A stretch of DNA of 63,407 nt from an uncultured Clostridia bacterium (GCA_947058885.1 CAMSIF010000002.1:1-63407); one strand, 5' to 3'; positions 51,763 to 60,900 are shown, counted from the stretch's first letter. Translations and numbers: made by a program. Notes: generated from the sequence alone by a model not told the origin.

Positions 51763-52599
51763 ATGAATATTGCGTATACTGTATGGACATGGATGCAAAG
51801 CGAGTTTGGCCGGGGGGACAACCCCTCCGATCAGGCGGAAGCCAACTTCGAGCAGGCCCTCAAGGAGATTTCCTACCTGGGTTACCGGAAGCTGGAGAAC
51901 TTCAACTTCATCGTTCCCGTGTACGAGAAGTGCCCGGAGAAGCTGGCGGAGCTGCTGGCGAAGTACGATTTGCAGCTGGTGAACCTCTATCACACGTACT
52001 ATGAGGACGGCCTGGAGGGCTGGCTGAAGCTGGGCGAGCGCACCTGCAAGCTGCTGCAATACTGCGGCGCGAAGCATCTGAACGTGCAGGGCAACATCTG
52101 GCACGATCCGCCCATGAACCGCTCCATCAATAGGGAGTCGCTGGATATGTATATCGACGCCTTCTCCAAAATGGGAGAGATTTCTAAGGAGTACGGCATC
52201 CAGACCTGCCTGCATCCCCACGCCAATACCAGCATGTTCCACGAGGATGAGATCGACTATTTCCTGGAACACAGCAAGAACGTCGCGCTGACGATGGACA
52301 CGGCCCACACCACTCTGGCGGGCATGGACGCGGAAAAGGCCTTTGACAAGTACGGCAGTCTCATCCGTTACGTCCATCTTAAGGACCTTGACCCCAACCC
52401 GGAGGCCCACCTGGATTGGCCCATGAAGCGGTTCTGCGCCCTTGGACAGGGCTGCGTGGACTTCAAGGGCGTTATCCGCTCTCTGAAGAAGCACGGCTAT
52501 GACGGAACGCTGTGCGTGGAGGTGGACTATCCTCTGGTCTGCAACTTTGAGACCGCGCAGTATTCCCGCAACTATATCAAGGACGTTCTGGGCATGTAA
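51763..52599 (+). CDS. Sugar phosphate isomerase/epimerase-like TIM barrel (module 1)
   Basis: 278 residues of the AP-endonuclease-2/xylose-isomerase-like fold. Metal-binding positions: CLHPHANTSMF (His), MDTAHTTLAG (Asp-His), HLKDLDPN (His), VEVDYP (Glu). Start has AGGAAGGAG. The pattern matches epimerases and inosose-type isomerases or dehydratases that follow Gfo/Idh oxidoreductases. Which reaction it does is open. A strong stem-loop follows its stop, and the ABC cassette begins. Confidence 0.82.
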   Translation: MNIAYTVWTWMQSEFGRGDNPSDQAEANFEQALKEISYLGYRKLENFNFIVPVYEKCPEKLAELLAKYDLQLVNLYHTYYEDGLEGWLKLGERTCKLLQYCGAKHLNVQGNIWHDPPMNRSINRESLDMYIDAFSKMGEISKEYGIQTCLHPHANTSMFHEDEIDYFLEHSKNVALTMDTAHTTLAGMDAEKAFDKYGSLIRYVHLKDLDPNPEAHLDWPMKRFCALGQGCVDFKGVIRSLKKHGYDGTLCVEVDYPLVCNFETAQYSRNYIKDVLGM

Positions 52600-52608
52600 C
52601 GCAGTGGT

Positions 52609-52637
52609 GGGCATGGGGCTCCGCCGGCTCCATGCCC
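52609..52637 (+). repeat. Stem-loop between isomerase and ABC cassette
   Basis: GGGCATGG (52609-52616) and CCATGCCC (52630-52637) with further GC pairing inside. No U-run. It may mark a processing point between the two gene sets. Confidence 0.5.
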
Positions 52638-52666
52638 GCCTGTCCGGCGGCGGGGGAGGGCACGTA

Positions 52667-53608
52667 ATGATTGAAATCAAAAACCTGACCAAGAAATATG
52701 GGAATCATACCGCTGTAGACAACATCAGCATGGAGATTCACGATAACGAGGTGCTGGGTTTCCTGGGTCCCAACGGCGCGGGGAAGTCCACTACCATGAA
52801 TATGATTACCGGCTTTCTCTCCGCCACCTCGGGCACAGTGCTGGTGGGCGGCGCGGACATCCTGTCCGACCCCCTCCGGGCCCGGCGGCAGATTGGATAC
52901 CTGCCGGAGATACCGCCGCTCTACAAGGATCTGACGGCATGGGAATACCTCTCCTTTGTTCATGGCCTGAAGCGGTGCCCTCAGAACAAAAAAACGCACG
53001 TTCAGGAGATTGCCCAACGGGTGGGAATTTCAAACATCCTCCACAGACTGATTGGAAATCTTTCCAAAGGCTACCAGCAGCGGGTGGGACTGGCCCAGGC
53101 TCTGCTGGGGGACCCGCCTATTCTGATTCTGGACGAGCCCACAGTAGGCCTGGACCCCGCGCAGATTGTGGAAATCCGGGACCTGATTCGGGAACTGGGC
53201 CAGCGGCACACCGTTATTCTCAGCACACACATCTTGCCGGAGGCCCAGCTGGTCTGCAGCCGGGTTGTCATGATTCAAAACGGAAGGCTGGCAGCGGACG
53301 GTCCGGCGGAAAGTCTCACCGGCTCCCCAGGCCGGCTCTGCGCGGAAATCCGGGGCGCGCCGGAACAGGTGCTGTCCCTGCTGCGCGCCGTGCGCGGGGT
53401 TTCAGACGCCTGGGAGGACGGCGAAGGGCGGTTTCTTATCCAGCCGGAGGAGGGGGAGGACGTCCGGGAGGCGGTCTTCTACGCCCTGGCAGAGGCGCGA
53501 ACGCCGCTGGTGGGACTCAGAGACAGCCAGGGTACCCTGGAGCAGGCCTTCCTGCAAATTATGACAAAAGGCGGCTCGGCGGAAGCGGGGGATGCGGGCC
53601 ATGATTGA
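52667..53608 (+). CDS. ABC transporter ATP-binding protein (GldA-like)
   Basis: 313 residues. Walker A GPNGAGKST (about residue 36), Q-loop GYLPEIPPLY, signature LSKGYQQR, Walker B ILILDEP, H-loop STHILPEA, then a C-domain of about 90 residues (CAEIRGAPEQVLSLL). The LSKGYQQR signature and C-domain are typical of ABC-2 exporters such as GldA. It is not a sugar-importer ATPase of the MalK type. The ATG at 52667 follows GGGGGAGGG. A longer frame overlaps the isomerase gene. The permease gene overlaps its last eight bases. Confidence 0.9.
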   Translation: MIEIKNLTKKYGNHTAVDNISMEIHDNEVLGFLGPNGAGKSTTMNMITGFLSATSGTVLVGGADILSDPLRARRQIGYLPEIPPLYKDLTAWEYLSFVHGLKRCPQNKKTHVQEIAQRVGISNILHRLIGNLSKGYQQRVGLAQALLGDPPILILDEPTVGLDPAQIVEIRDLIRELGQRHTVILSTHILPEAQLVCSRVVMIQNGRLAADGPAESLTGSPGRLCAEIRGAPEQVLSLLRAVRGVSDAWEDGEGRFLIQPEEGEDVREAVFYALAEARTPLVGLRDSQGTLEQAFLQIMTKGGSAEAGDAGHD

Positions 53609-54314
53609 GATTTTGAAAAAGGAAGTCCGGCAGTTTTTCACCACTCCGATGGGATATATTATCTGTGCGGTCTACGCGGGCCTGAGCTCCCTCTATTTTT
53701 ACGCGGCAAACCTTAATGGGATGCTGGTGAGCCTCAGCTATGATTTTCAATTCCAGGCCACTTGGCTGCTGGTGTTCCTGATGCCCCTTCTCACCATGCG
53801 CCTTTTGGCGGAGGAACGGCGGATGAAGACGGACCAGCTGCTGCTGACCGCGCCTGTGACCGTGGGGGCGGTCGTACTGGGAAAATTCCTGGCGTCAATG
53901 GTGATTTTCTTCCTCTGTACGTCGGTGAACCTGCTGTTCTGCCTGGTGGCCTCCCTCTACTCCCAACAGCCCCTCTTGGGGGAGTTTATCTGCTGTTATA
54001 CAGGATTCCTGCTGCTGGGGGCCAGCCTGACCGCGGTGGACATGCTGCTTTCCGCCCTGACAGAGAATCCGTTTGTCGCGGCCTTTTCCGCCATTGGAGT
54101 GAACGTGCTGCTGATGGTAACCAGGTCCCTGGCCAGCAGCATCCGTCTGGAGGCGGGGCGGTTCCTGATGGAACTGGTTTCCGTGTTCACACGGTTTTTC
54201 AACGACTTCGCCAGAGGGATTTTCAGCATTCCGTCGCTGTTCTACTATCTCAGCTTCTCCGCGCTGTTTCTCTTTTTGACAGTGTTGGCTGTGGAGAAGC
54301 GGAGATGGGGTTAG
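53601..54314 (+). CDS. ABC transporter permease (GldF-like, ABC-2)
   Basis: About 237 residues with six membrane segments. The ABC-2 mark is the pair of helices after LLTMRLLAEERRMKTDQLLLTAPVTVGAVVLGKFLAS, a coupling loop near residues 70-100. It works with the GldA-like ATPase and the GldG-like subunit. ATG at 53592 is also possible, adding three residues. Its stop is 10 bp before the next gene. In Bacteroidetes GldF/G act in gliding and secretion. In Clostridia the same trio has unknown cargo. Confidence 0.85.
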   Translation: MIEILKKEVRQFFTTPMGYIICAVYAGLSSLYFYAANLNGMLVSLSYDFQFQATWLLVFLMPLLTMRLLAEERRMKTDQLLLTAPVTVGAVVLGKFLASMVIFFLCTSVNLLFCLVASLYSQQPLLGEFICCYTGFLLLGASLTAVDMLLSALTENPFVAAFSAIGVNVLLMVTRSLASSIRLEAGRFLMELVSVFTRFFNDFARGIFSIPSLFYYLSFSALFLFLTVLAVEKRRWG

Positions 54315-54324
54315 GAGGGATGCC

Positions 54325-55737
54325 ATGAAAAAACAAAATCTGCGCTTTGGCATGGCCGCCGTCCTGACGATGGCTTTGGGACTGGCTCTGTTCGTGCTGA
54401 GCAATCTGGTATTCTATGTGCTGGACCGGCGGATGGACCTGGATATTGACATGACCAGTCAGAAGATGTATTCCCTTGCGCCGGAGGCCAAGGCGTTTTT
54501 GGAGACGCTGGAAAAGGATGTGACCCTTACGGTTTTGCAGGAAGAGGAGAAGTTTGACTCCCGGACCCAGGAGGCGCTGCGCAACTACGCCGCGTCTTCC
54601 AGACACATTGATTTCCAGTATGTGAACGTGGAGCTGAATCCCTCCTTCGCCGCAAGTTTTTACGGCGCGAAACTGACAGATACTTCTATTATTGTCAGCT
54701 GCGGCGAGCGGTTCCAGGTGCTGGAGGAGAGGGAACTATACTATCTGAACGAAGCCTCCGGCTATACCACTATCCAAGGAATAAAAATCGACCAAAAACT
54801 CTGCTCCGCCATTGCGGATGTCACCAGCGATACCCAAAACACTGCCTGCGTGACCGTAGGACACGGGGAGGTCATTCCGGAGGAGCTTGCCGCGCTGTGC
54901 GGTACGGCGAACCGCCCCGTCAGGGAGGTGAACCTGCTGACGGAAGAGATTGACGCCGCCGCAGATGCGGTCATACTCTGCGAACCCGCTTCTGATTTTG
55001 ACGAGGCGGAGATTAAAAAGCTGGAGGACTTCCTGGACCGGGGCGGCACAAACCTTCTGGTATTTCTGGACGCCCAGGTGGGCCAGCTGCCTACGCTGCA
55101 AAGTTTTCTTGAGGAGCGGGGCATCCTGCTGCGGGACAACATCCTGGTGGATGCCAGCTACTACTGGGGCGGCAGCGAGACCTATATTCTCGCGTCTTGT
55201 CCCGAGGAGGGACGGATTGGACAGGCGGTTCGGGAGGCGGGCGGTCAGGTGATGGTGCCCCTGGCCAGGGAAATAGCGTTATCTGAGGACCCCTTGGAAC
55301 GTTACGAGGTGTTTCCTCTGCTCACATCCCATGATACGGCCTATGCAAAGGAGCTGGGCAGCGAGCTCAACACGCTTGAAAAGCTCGCGGGAGACCGGGA
55401 GGGACCGTTCCTGCTGGGGGCAGGCAGCGTTACAGAGCTGGTGCGGGACAATGCTTCGGCTGAAAGCGCGGTTTTTGTTTTTGGCTCAGCGGCCATGACC
55501 TCTGACGCCTTCCTGACGTCCACGTCCTTTGGAAACCGGGAGATCATCTTAGATGCGCTTCTGTACGGAAAACATCAGACGGCGGTTATGTCCGTCCGCC
55601 CGGTTTATATCCGGGATATGTCCCTGAGCATGACCGCCGGACAGATTGCCTTTTGGAAAATCGCGCTCATTGGCTTTGTGCCAGGCTGTGTCTGTGTGGT
55701 TGGAACAGCGGTGTGGTATAGAAGGAAGAAGCGATGA
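54325..55737 (+). CDS. GldG-like ABC transporter subunit (extracytoplasmic domain)
   Basis: 470 residues. N-terminal helix (about 10-35), large extracytoplasmic region with DIDMTSQKMYSLAPEAKAFLETLEKDVTLTVL, the GldG/IFT52-like domain around residue 165-260 (ACVTVGHGEVIPEELAAL and DAVILCEPASDFDEAEIKKLEDFLDRGG), and a C-terminal membrane helix (GFVPGCVCVVGTAVWYRRK). Such subunits bind unknown ligands at the outer face. The start follows TTAGGAGGG and its end overlaps the DUF4340 gene by four bases. Confidence 0.82.
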   Translation: MKKQNLRFGMAAVLTMALGLALFVLSNLVFYVLDRRMDLDIDMTSQKMYSLAPEAKAFLETLEKDVTLTVLQEEEKFDSRTQEALRNYAASSRHIDFQYVNVELNPSFAASFYGAKLTDTSIIVSCGERFQVLEERELYYLNEASGYTTIQGIKIDQKLCSAIADVTSDTQNTACVTVGHGEVIPEELAALCGTANRPVREVNLLTEEIDAAADAVILCEPASDFDEAEIKKLEDFLDRGGTNLLVFLDAQVGQLPTLQSFLEERGILLRDNILVDASYYWGGSETYILASCPEEGRIGQAVREAGGQVMVPLAREIALSEDPLERYEVFPLLTSHDTAYAKELGSELNTLEKLAGDREGPFLLGAGSVTELVRDNASAESAVFVFGSAAMTSDAFLTSTSFGNREIILDALLYGKHQTAVMSVRPVYIRDMSLSMTAGQIAFWKIALIGFVPGCVCVVGTAVWYRRKKR

Positions 55738-57131
55738 GAGGAAAATTGAAACTTGCGGGATTCCTCTTCGCTGGAATCCTTCTGGCAGCGGCGCTCTTGC
55801 TGATTCTGGTTCGTCCGGATGCGCAGGATGGAGACGGCCGCTCAGGCGAGACAAGCGTATATCAGGTCACAGACTACTCCGCGGAGCAGGTCGAGGCCAT
55901 TGAAGTGCTGAACGCCGCCGGGGAACGTTATACGATCCGGCTGGGCGCGGAGGGGGTCTCCATTGACGGCGCCGGTCCCGGCGTGCCGCTGCGCCGGACG
56001 CTGCTGCTGCCGGTAATCAACCTTCTGCTGCAAGGCGTCAGTTATTCCGAGCCCCTTCCTGCGGAACGGGCCGGGGAATACGGCATGGATACCCCTAGAG
56101 CGGTATTTACTATCTGCTTTACCGGTGGAGAAACCGCCGTTTTGCGGCTGGGCGATGAGACCGTAAAGAAAAACGGAGTTTATCTATGGCCGGAAGACAG
56201 CGGGGAGGTCTATGTGGTAGAATATGCCTATGACACTCTGGCGGGCTACGGCGTTTACGACTATATTGACCCTGTGCTGGCGGAGATTGACCAGAGCGGC
56301 GGATTTACCATTTCCCGCTTAACCCTGACAAACCGGACAGCAGGGACGGAATTGGATATTATCCGCAAGCCCGACACAGACCGCATGGACCCTTCTATCT
56401 ACAGTTATCAGGTAACCGGTTTGCGCGTATACGACGCGGCGGATGACAAACTGAACGCCTATTTGTTTGACCATCTTGCGCCCCTGCGGGCGGAGGGAGT
56501 GTACACCCTGGATACCTCCGAGGAAAATCTGGAGAGGCTGGGCCTCCTGGAACCAGCCTGCGTCCTCTCCTTCACGGACGATAGACAAGGCGAGGCCGCG
56601 TTCCGCTTCTCCCGTCTGGAGGACGGTACGGCGTTGGTTATGGCGGAGGGGGTTCCGGTGGTCTATGAACTGGCGGAAGCGGGTGCCGCGCTCCTGGATG
56701 TTACCCTGGAGCAGATTGTAAGTCCCTTTCTCCTTCTGCAAAATATAACAGATGTAGAGAGATTCACCGTCTTTGACGGGGAAAAGGAATTTGTCTTTGA
56801 TCTCCAGAGCGATCCCGATTCCGGAGAACTGCTGGTGTCCTGCGGCGGGGAGGCCGTGGATACGGCGTCCTTCCGCAAGCTGTACAGCAGGGCGGCTACC
56901 ATTTATCTCCAAGGAATGGCGGAGCGTCCGGAAGGGAAGGAACCGGTTCTGCGGGTGACCTATGGCTGCCGGAACGGAGAGATTTATGTCACCGAATTCA
57001 TCCCCATAGATGGAAGACGCTGCTTTGCGGCTCTGAACGGCAGCGGAGAATTTTATGTGCGCCTTACGGACGTTGAATTTTTCCTGGAGGGGCTTTACGC
57101 CTGTATCCAAGGGGAGGCGCTGACGGAGTAA
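55734..57131 (+). CDS. DUF4340 domain protein, companion of the Gld-type ABC system
   Basis: 465 residues. Signal anchor at residues 7-28, then repeated beta-rich units: the first has YQVTDYSAEQVEAIEVLNAAGERYTIRL, with DTPRAVFTICFTGGETAVLRLGDETVKKNGVYLWPEDSGEVYVVEY typical of DUF4340, and a second similar half after residue 300. Probably an extracytoplasmic partner of GldF/G. DUF4340 proteins have no known activity. The start overlaps the stop of gldG (ATGA). The cassette of four genes closes with a hairpin. Confidence 0.8.
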   Translation: MRGKLKLAGFLFAGILLAAALLLILVRPDAQDGDGRSGETSVYQVTDYSAEQVEAIEVLNAAGERYTIRLGAEGVSIDGAGPGVPLRRTLLLPVINLLLQGVSYSEPLPAERAGEYGMDTPRAVFTICFTGGETAVLRLGDETVKKNGVYLWPEDSGEVYVVEYAYDTLAGYGVYDYIDPVLAEIDQSGGFTISRLTLTNRTAGTELDIIRKPDTDRMDPSIYSYQVTGLRVYDAADDKLNAYLFDHLAPLRAEGVYTLDTSEENLERLGLLEPACVLSFTDDRQGEAAFRFSRLEDGTALVMAEGVPVVYELAEAGAALLDVTLEQIVSPFLLLQNITDVERFTVFDGEKEFVFDLQSDPDSGELLVSCGGEAVDTASFRKLYSRAATIYLQGMAERPEGKEPVLRVTYGCRNGEIYVTEFIPIDGRRCFAALNGSGEFYVRLTDVEFFLEGLYACIQGEALTE

Positions 57132-57135
57132 ACCT

Positions 57136-57152
57136 GGGCGCGCCGTGCGCCC
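57136..57152 (+). terminator. Short GC hairpin after the Gld cassette
   Basis: GGGCGC (57136-57141), loop GCCGT, GCGCCC (57147-57152), followed by CGCAAAATAAG. A compact hairpin with no U-run. Termination is only a possibility. Confidence 0.35.
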
Positions 57153-57179
57153 GCAAAATAAGAATGGAGGAATGCAGCA

Positions 57180-58169
57180 ATGGCAAGACTCGTTACAATC
57201 TTCACCGCGCAGTGGGCGGACCTGGACTTTGAGACCATGTGCCGCAAGGCTCAGGAGATGGGCTACGAGGGGCTGGAAATCGCCTGCTGGGGCAACCAGC
57301 TGGACCCTGAACGGGCCGCCAAGGACGATGCCTATGTGGAGGAAATCAAGGCCACTCTGGCGAAATACGGCTTGCAGTGTCAGGCTCTGGGCGCGCATAT
57401 CATCGGACAGTGCGTGGGAGACGGCCCGGACCCCCGTCTGGACAATTTCGCCCCGCCTCAGCTGGCGGGCAGGAGCGCGGAAATCCGCGAATGGGCTGTG
57501 CAGCAGATGAAATACTGCGCCGTCGCCGCCAAAAAGCTGGGGGCGTATGTGGTGACGGGCTTTACCGGCTCCCCCATCTGGAAATATCTCTACTCCTTCC
57601 CCCAGACCTCAGAGGAGCTGGTGGAGAGCGGGTTTGAGGAAATCTACCAGCTCTGGAGCCCCATTCTGGACGTATTCCGGGACAATGGAATCAAATTCGC
57701 CCTGGAGGTACACCCCGGCGAGATTGCTTTCGACTATTATTCCACCAAGCGTCTGCTGGAGAAATTCGCCTCCCGCCCGGAATTTGGACTGAACTTTGAC
57801 CCTAGTCACTTAATCTGGCAGGGAATCACTCCCCACGTTTTCCTCAATGATTTCATGGACCGGGTTTACCACGTCCATATCAAGGACGCCGCCGTCACGC
57901 TGGACGGCCGCACGGGCCTGCTGGGGTCCCACATCGACTTCGGCGATCTGCGCCGGGGCTGGAATTTCCGCTCGCCGGGACATGGAGACGTAAACTTTGA
58001 GGAAATTATCCGCACGCTCAACGCCCACAACTATCAGGGTCCCCTGTCCGTGGAGTGGGAGGACAGCGGCATGGACCGGGAATTCGGCGGCAAGGAGGCT
58101 GCGGCCTTTGTGAAGAAAATCGACTTCGCGCCGTCCGCCATCAAATTTGACGACGCGATTAAGCAGTAA
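57180..58169 (+). CDS. Sugar isomerase/epimerase-like TIM barrel (module 2)
   Basis: 329 residues. Metal site residues: Glu in FALEVHPGEIAFDYY, Asp in GLNFDPSHLIWQG, His in YHVHIKDAAV and Glu in SVEWEDSG. Longer than the module 1 enzyme and of a different subgroup. It pairs with the Gfo/Idh gene 11 bp downstream and the ThuA gene after that. The trio recalls sets that oxidise a sugar at C3 and then isomerise or cleave the keto product, as described for some 3-keto-glycoside pathways. The reaction here is inferred. Confidence 0.82.
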   Translation: MARLVTIFTAQWADLDFETMCRKAQEMGYEGLEIACWGNQLDPERAAKDDAYVEEIKATLAKYGLQCQALGAHIIGQCVGDGPDPRLDNFAPPQLAGRSAEIREWAVQQMKYCAVAAKKLGAYVVTGFTGSPIWKYLYSFPQTSEELVESGFEEIYQLWSPILDVFRDNGIKFALEVHPGEIAFDYYSTKRLLEKFASRPEFGLNFDPSHLIWQGITPHVFLNDFMDRVYHVHIKDAAVTLDGRTGLLGSHIDFGDLRRGWNFRSPGHGDVNFEEIIRTLNAHNYQGPLSVEWEDSGMDREFGGKEAAAFVKKIDFAPSAIKFDDAIKQ

Positions 58170-58180
58170 GGAGGCGGCGT

Positions 58181-59323
58181 ATGGGAAAGGATTTTATCCG
58201 CTACGGCATGGTAGGCGGCAGCGCGGACGCGTTCATCGGAACGGTCCACCGCGTAGCCAACCGCTTTGACGAGAGGACCCGTCTGACGGCGGGCTGCTTC
58301 TCCAGAGACGAAGAGAAAAACCGCGCTTCCGGCGCGGCCTTCGGGACAGAGCGGCTCTACGCCAGCTTCCAGGAGATGGCGGAGGCCGAGGGCAGGCGGG
58401 AGGACGGTATTGATTTTGTATCCATCGTAACCCCCAACGTGTCCCACTACGAGGTTGCCAAGGCGTTTCTCGCCCAGGGCATCAACGTTGTCTGCGAAAA
58501 GCCTCTCTGTTTCACCGTACAGCAGGCGGAGGAGCTGGCGGCTCTCTCCAGGGAGAAGGACCTGCTATTTGGCGTAACCTATACTTACATGGGCTATCCC
58601 ATGGTCAAATTTGCCCGGCAGCTGGTTCGGGAGGGAAAAATCGGACGGGTCATCAACGTATCCGCCGAGTACCCGCAGGAATGGCTTATTGACCTGTTGG
58701 GGGAGGCCTCCAGTACGGCGCAGCTGTCCGGCTGGCGGTTCAATCCCAAGGTTGCGGGGATTTCCAACTGCGTGGGCGACATCGGCACCCATATTGAGAA
58801 CGTCGTAGCCTATGTCACCGGGCTGAAAATCAAACGGGTGGCCGCGGCGGTGGACTACTTTGGCCAGGAGCTGGATCTCAACGCCAATATTTTAGTGGAG
58901 TACGATAATGGCGCGAAGGGCAATTACTGGTGCTCTCAGGTGAGTATGGGACACTACAACGACCTGGTATTCCGCGTTTTCGGTACGGAGGGCTCTCTGG
59001 AGTGGCATCAAGAGGACCCGGAACGCCTGAAGGTATGCCTGAAGGGCCAGCCCATGCAGTATTACTATCGCGGCACGGGAGACATCTATGGCGCGGCGCA
59101 GGCCTGCCAGAGGATTCCCAGCGGCCATGTGGAGGGCTTCCACGCCGCGTTCGCCAATATCTATCGGGCCTACAGCGGCGCGGTTTTGAAGAAGAGCCGG
59201 GGAGAGGCCCTGACAGAGGCGGACCTGGACTTCCCCACCGTAGAGGACGGCGTGGAGGGCGTGAAGTTCATCAACGCGGTGGTAGCATCCGGAAAGAAGG
59301 ATGCCGCCTGGGTGGCGCTGTAA
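58181..59323 (+). CDS. Gfo/Idh/MocA family oxidoreductase (module 2)
   Basis: 380 residues. Rossmann opening MVGGSADAFIGTVHRVANRFD (Gly-Gly-Ser variant of GxGxxG), the EKP motif (VCEKPLCFT), and NCVGDIGTHIENVVAYVTGL with the catalytic-type His. C-domain GSLEWHQEDPERLKV. The N-terminal pattern GGSxxAFIGxVHR marks a subgroup unlike the module 1 enzyme, so the two modules are not simple duplicates. Start follows AAGGAGGCGG. Likely NAD(P)-dependent oxidation of a glycoside or free sugar. Confidence 0.85.
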   Translation: MGKDFIRYGMVGGSADAFIGTVHRVANRFDERTRLTAGCFSRDEEKNRASGAAFGTERLYASFQEMAEAEGRREDGIDFVSIVTPNVSHYEVAKAFLAQGINVVCEKPLCFTVQQAEELAALSREKDLLFGVTYTYMGYPMVKFARQLVREGKIGRVINVSAEYPQEWLIDLLGEASSTAQLSGWRFNPKVAGISNCVGDIGTHIENVVAYVTGLKIKRVAAAVDYFGQELDLNANILVEYDNGAKGNYWCSQVSMGHYNDLVFRVFGTEGSLEWHQEDPERLKVCLKGQPMQYYYRGTGDIYGAAQACQRIPSGHVEGFHAAFANIYRAYSGAVLKKSRGEALTEADLDFPTVEDGVEGVKFINAVVASGKKDAAWVAL

Positions 59324-59362
59324 CCATCATCCCTCGCGGGATGTGAGAAAGGAGAACATATT

Positions 59363-60103
59363 ATGAAACGCGCAATGATTTTCCATGGCGGGTGGCCGGG
59401 ACATGACCCGGAGCTGGTGGCGAACCGGTTTGGACGCCTCCTGCGTGCGGAGGATTTTGAGGTGGAGATTTATGACACCCTGGACATCCTCTCGGATTAC
59501 GGAAAACTGATTTCCTACGACCTGATTGTCCCGGTGTGGACCCAGGGGGAGATTGAGCAGCAGCCAATTATCAACCTCTGCAACGCGGTGGGCCACGGCG
59601 TGGGACTTGCCGGATGCCACGGCGGCATGTGCGACTCCTTCCGGGAGAGCGTGATGTACCAGTTCATGACCGGCAGCCAGTGGGTGGCCCACCCGGGCAT
59701 GGACGGCGTGGATTACCGGGTGAATATCGTCTCCGGCGCGGACCCCCTGCTGGAGGGGATTGAGGACTTTGACGTCTGCTCGGAGCAGTATTACCTCCAC
59801 GTGGACCCGGCGGTCAAGGTGCTGGCAACCACCCGGTTTCCGGTGGTTTGGGACTACAATGTCACAAATCCCCCTGTGGACATGCCGGTGGTTTACACTA
59901 AAATGTGGGGACACGGCAGGGTGTTCTACAGCTCTCTGGGCCATCTGGACAGCGTGTTTGTGAAGTCGCCCGCCGCGGAGGAGATTATGCGCAGGGGAAT
60001 GCTGTGGGCGGCTGGAAGCAGGGAGGCGTCCGCGGCGGAAAAGCCCTTTCCCTTTTCCTACGCCCCTGCCGCCGCCATGGGGACCCCCCGCTGCAAGCTG
60101 TAA
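59363..60103 (+). CDS. ThuA-like protein (class I glutamine amidotransferase fold)
   Basis: 246 residues. ThuA fold: FHGGWPGHDPELVANRFG near the N-terminus, DLIVPVWTQGEI, GVGLAGCHGGMCDSF (about residue 78-92) where amidotransferases have their nucleophile elbow, then WDYNVTNPPVDMPVVYTKMWGHGRVFYSSLGHLD. The His after the Gly-Cys (GCHGG) is characteristic of ThuA. Known partners are trehalose and keto-sugar utilisation genes with Gfo/Idh enzymes, as here. Catalytic role in this family is not settled. Start after GAAAGGAGAAC. Confidence 0.83.
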   Translation: MKRAMIFHGGWPGHDPELVANRFGRLLRAEDFEVEIYDTLDILSDYGKLISYDLIVPVWTQGEIEQQPIINLCNAVGHGVGLAGCHGGMCDSFRESVMYQFMTGSQWVAHPGMDGVDYRVNIVSGADPLLEGIEDFDVCSEQYYLHVDPAVKVLATTRFPVVWDYNVTNPPVDMPVVYTKMWGHGRVFYSSLGHLDSVFVKSPAAEEIMRRGMLWAAGSREASAAEKPFPFSYAPAAAMGTPRCKL

Positions 60104-60132
60104 CCGCTCTCTCTGAAAAAATAAACAGGCCA

Positions 60133-60162
60133 GCCGTCCGGGCAGGAGCGTGTCCGGACGGC
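60133..60162 (+). repeat. Stem-loop between ThuA and YesL genes
   Basis: Perfect 9-bp stem GCCGTCCGG / CCGGACGGC with a 12-base loop and no U-run. Possibly an intercistronic mRNA-stability element. Confidence 0.5.
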
Positions 60163-60205
60163 CCGCCGGAGGCTTTTGCCGCCTTTGCCAGAACAGGAGG
60201 ACGCC

Positions 60206-60841
60206 ATGAAGGGCTTTTTTTCTCCGGACGCGCCGCTGGCGCATATCCTCTCCACGCTCTTTGACCTGATGATCCTCAATATTGTCTTTGTCTTCTGCTG
60301 CCTGCCGGTGGTGACCGCCGGAGCGGCCAGCGCGGCTCTGCTCCGGCAGACGTTCTCTCTGGTCAAGGGCGGAGGCGTCTCGGTCTCCAAATTTTTTCAG
60401 GCTTTTCGGGAAAACGCGAAAAACGCCACCATTGTGTGGCTGGCGTTTCTTTTGATTACCGCTCTGGTATATATGGACATCCGGCTGCTGCAAACCAACC
60501 GGCTTCCGTTGGGAGGCTTTGTCGCGGTATTGGTCTGGATAATGTACTTGGTGTGCGCGGCTGTGCTGGTGTACGCGATTGCGCTGATGGTAAAGTTTGA
60601 AAACACACTGAAGAACTATATTGTCTGCGCGTTTTTCTTCGTTTTTTCCCATCTGCCCGCAACCGTTCTCCTCCTGCTGCTGAACGCCGCTCCCATTGCG
60701 GTTTTCCTGCTCTACCCGTCAACATTTCTGACGCTGCTCCCCTTCTGGGTGCTGATTGCTTTCTCCCTTGCGTCTCTGGGCAGTGCGTGGCTGTTGACTC
60801 GCTGCTTTCAAAATTACCTGCCGCCGGATCCCAACGCGTAG
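60206..60841 (+). CDS. YesL-like integral membrane protein (DUF624)
   Basis: 211 residues, about five membrane segments. Family signature in the first helix region: LMILNIVFVFCCLPVVTAGAASAAL, then FFQAFRENAKNATIVWLAFLL. Start at 60206 has CAGGAGG. It sits between ThuA and the sugar kinase in the sugar island, the usual context for YesL. Exact function is unknown; a role in assembling or regulating sugar-uptake machinery is possible. Related in family, not closely in sequence, to the gene at 10408. Confidence 0.78.
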   Translation: MKGFFSPDAPLAHILSTLFDLMILNIVFVFCCLPVVTAGAASAALLRQTFSLVKGGGVSVSKFFQAFRENAKNATIVWLAFLLITALVYMDIRLLQTNRLPLGGFVAVLVWIMYLVCAAVLVYAIALMVKFENTLKNYIVCAFFFVFSHLPATVLLLLLNAAPIAVFLLYPSTFLTLLPFWVLIAFSLASLGSAWLLTRCFQNYLPPDPNA

Positions 60842-60900
60842 GAGGTTGGGAATGGGGGGCCATGGATTGCCAAAACTTGCGAAAGGAAGGACATCGCGAC

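Noticed and set aside
52667-53608. The ATPase as the missing partner of the sugar permeases
   Set aside because: Its signature (LSKGYQQR) and C-domain are of the ABC-2 exporter type and it is tightly linked to its own GldF/G partners, not to the MalF/MalG-type genes.
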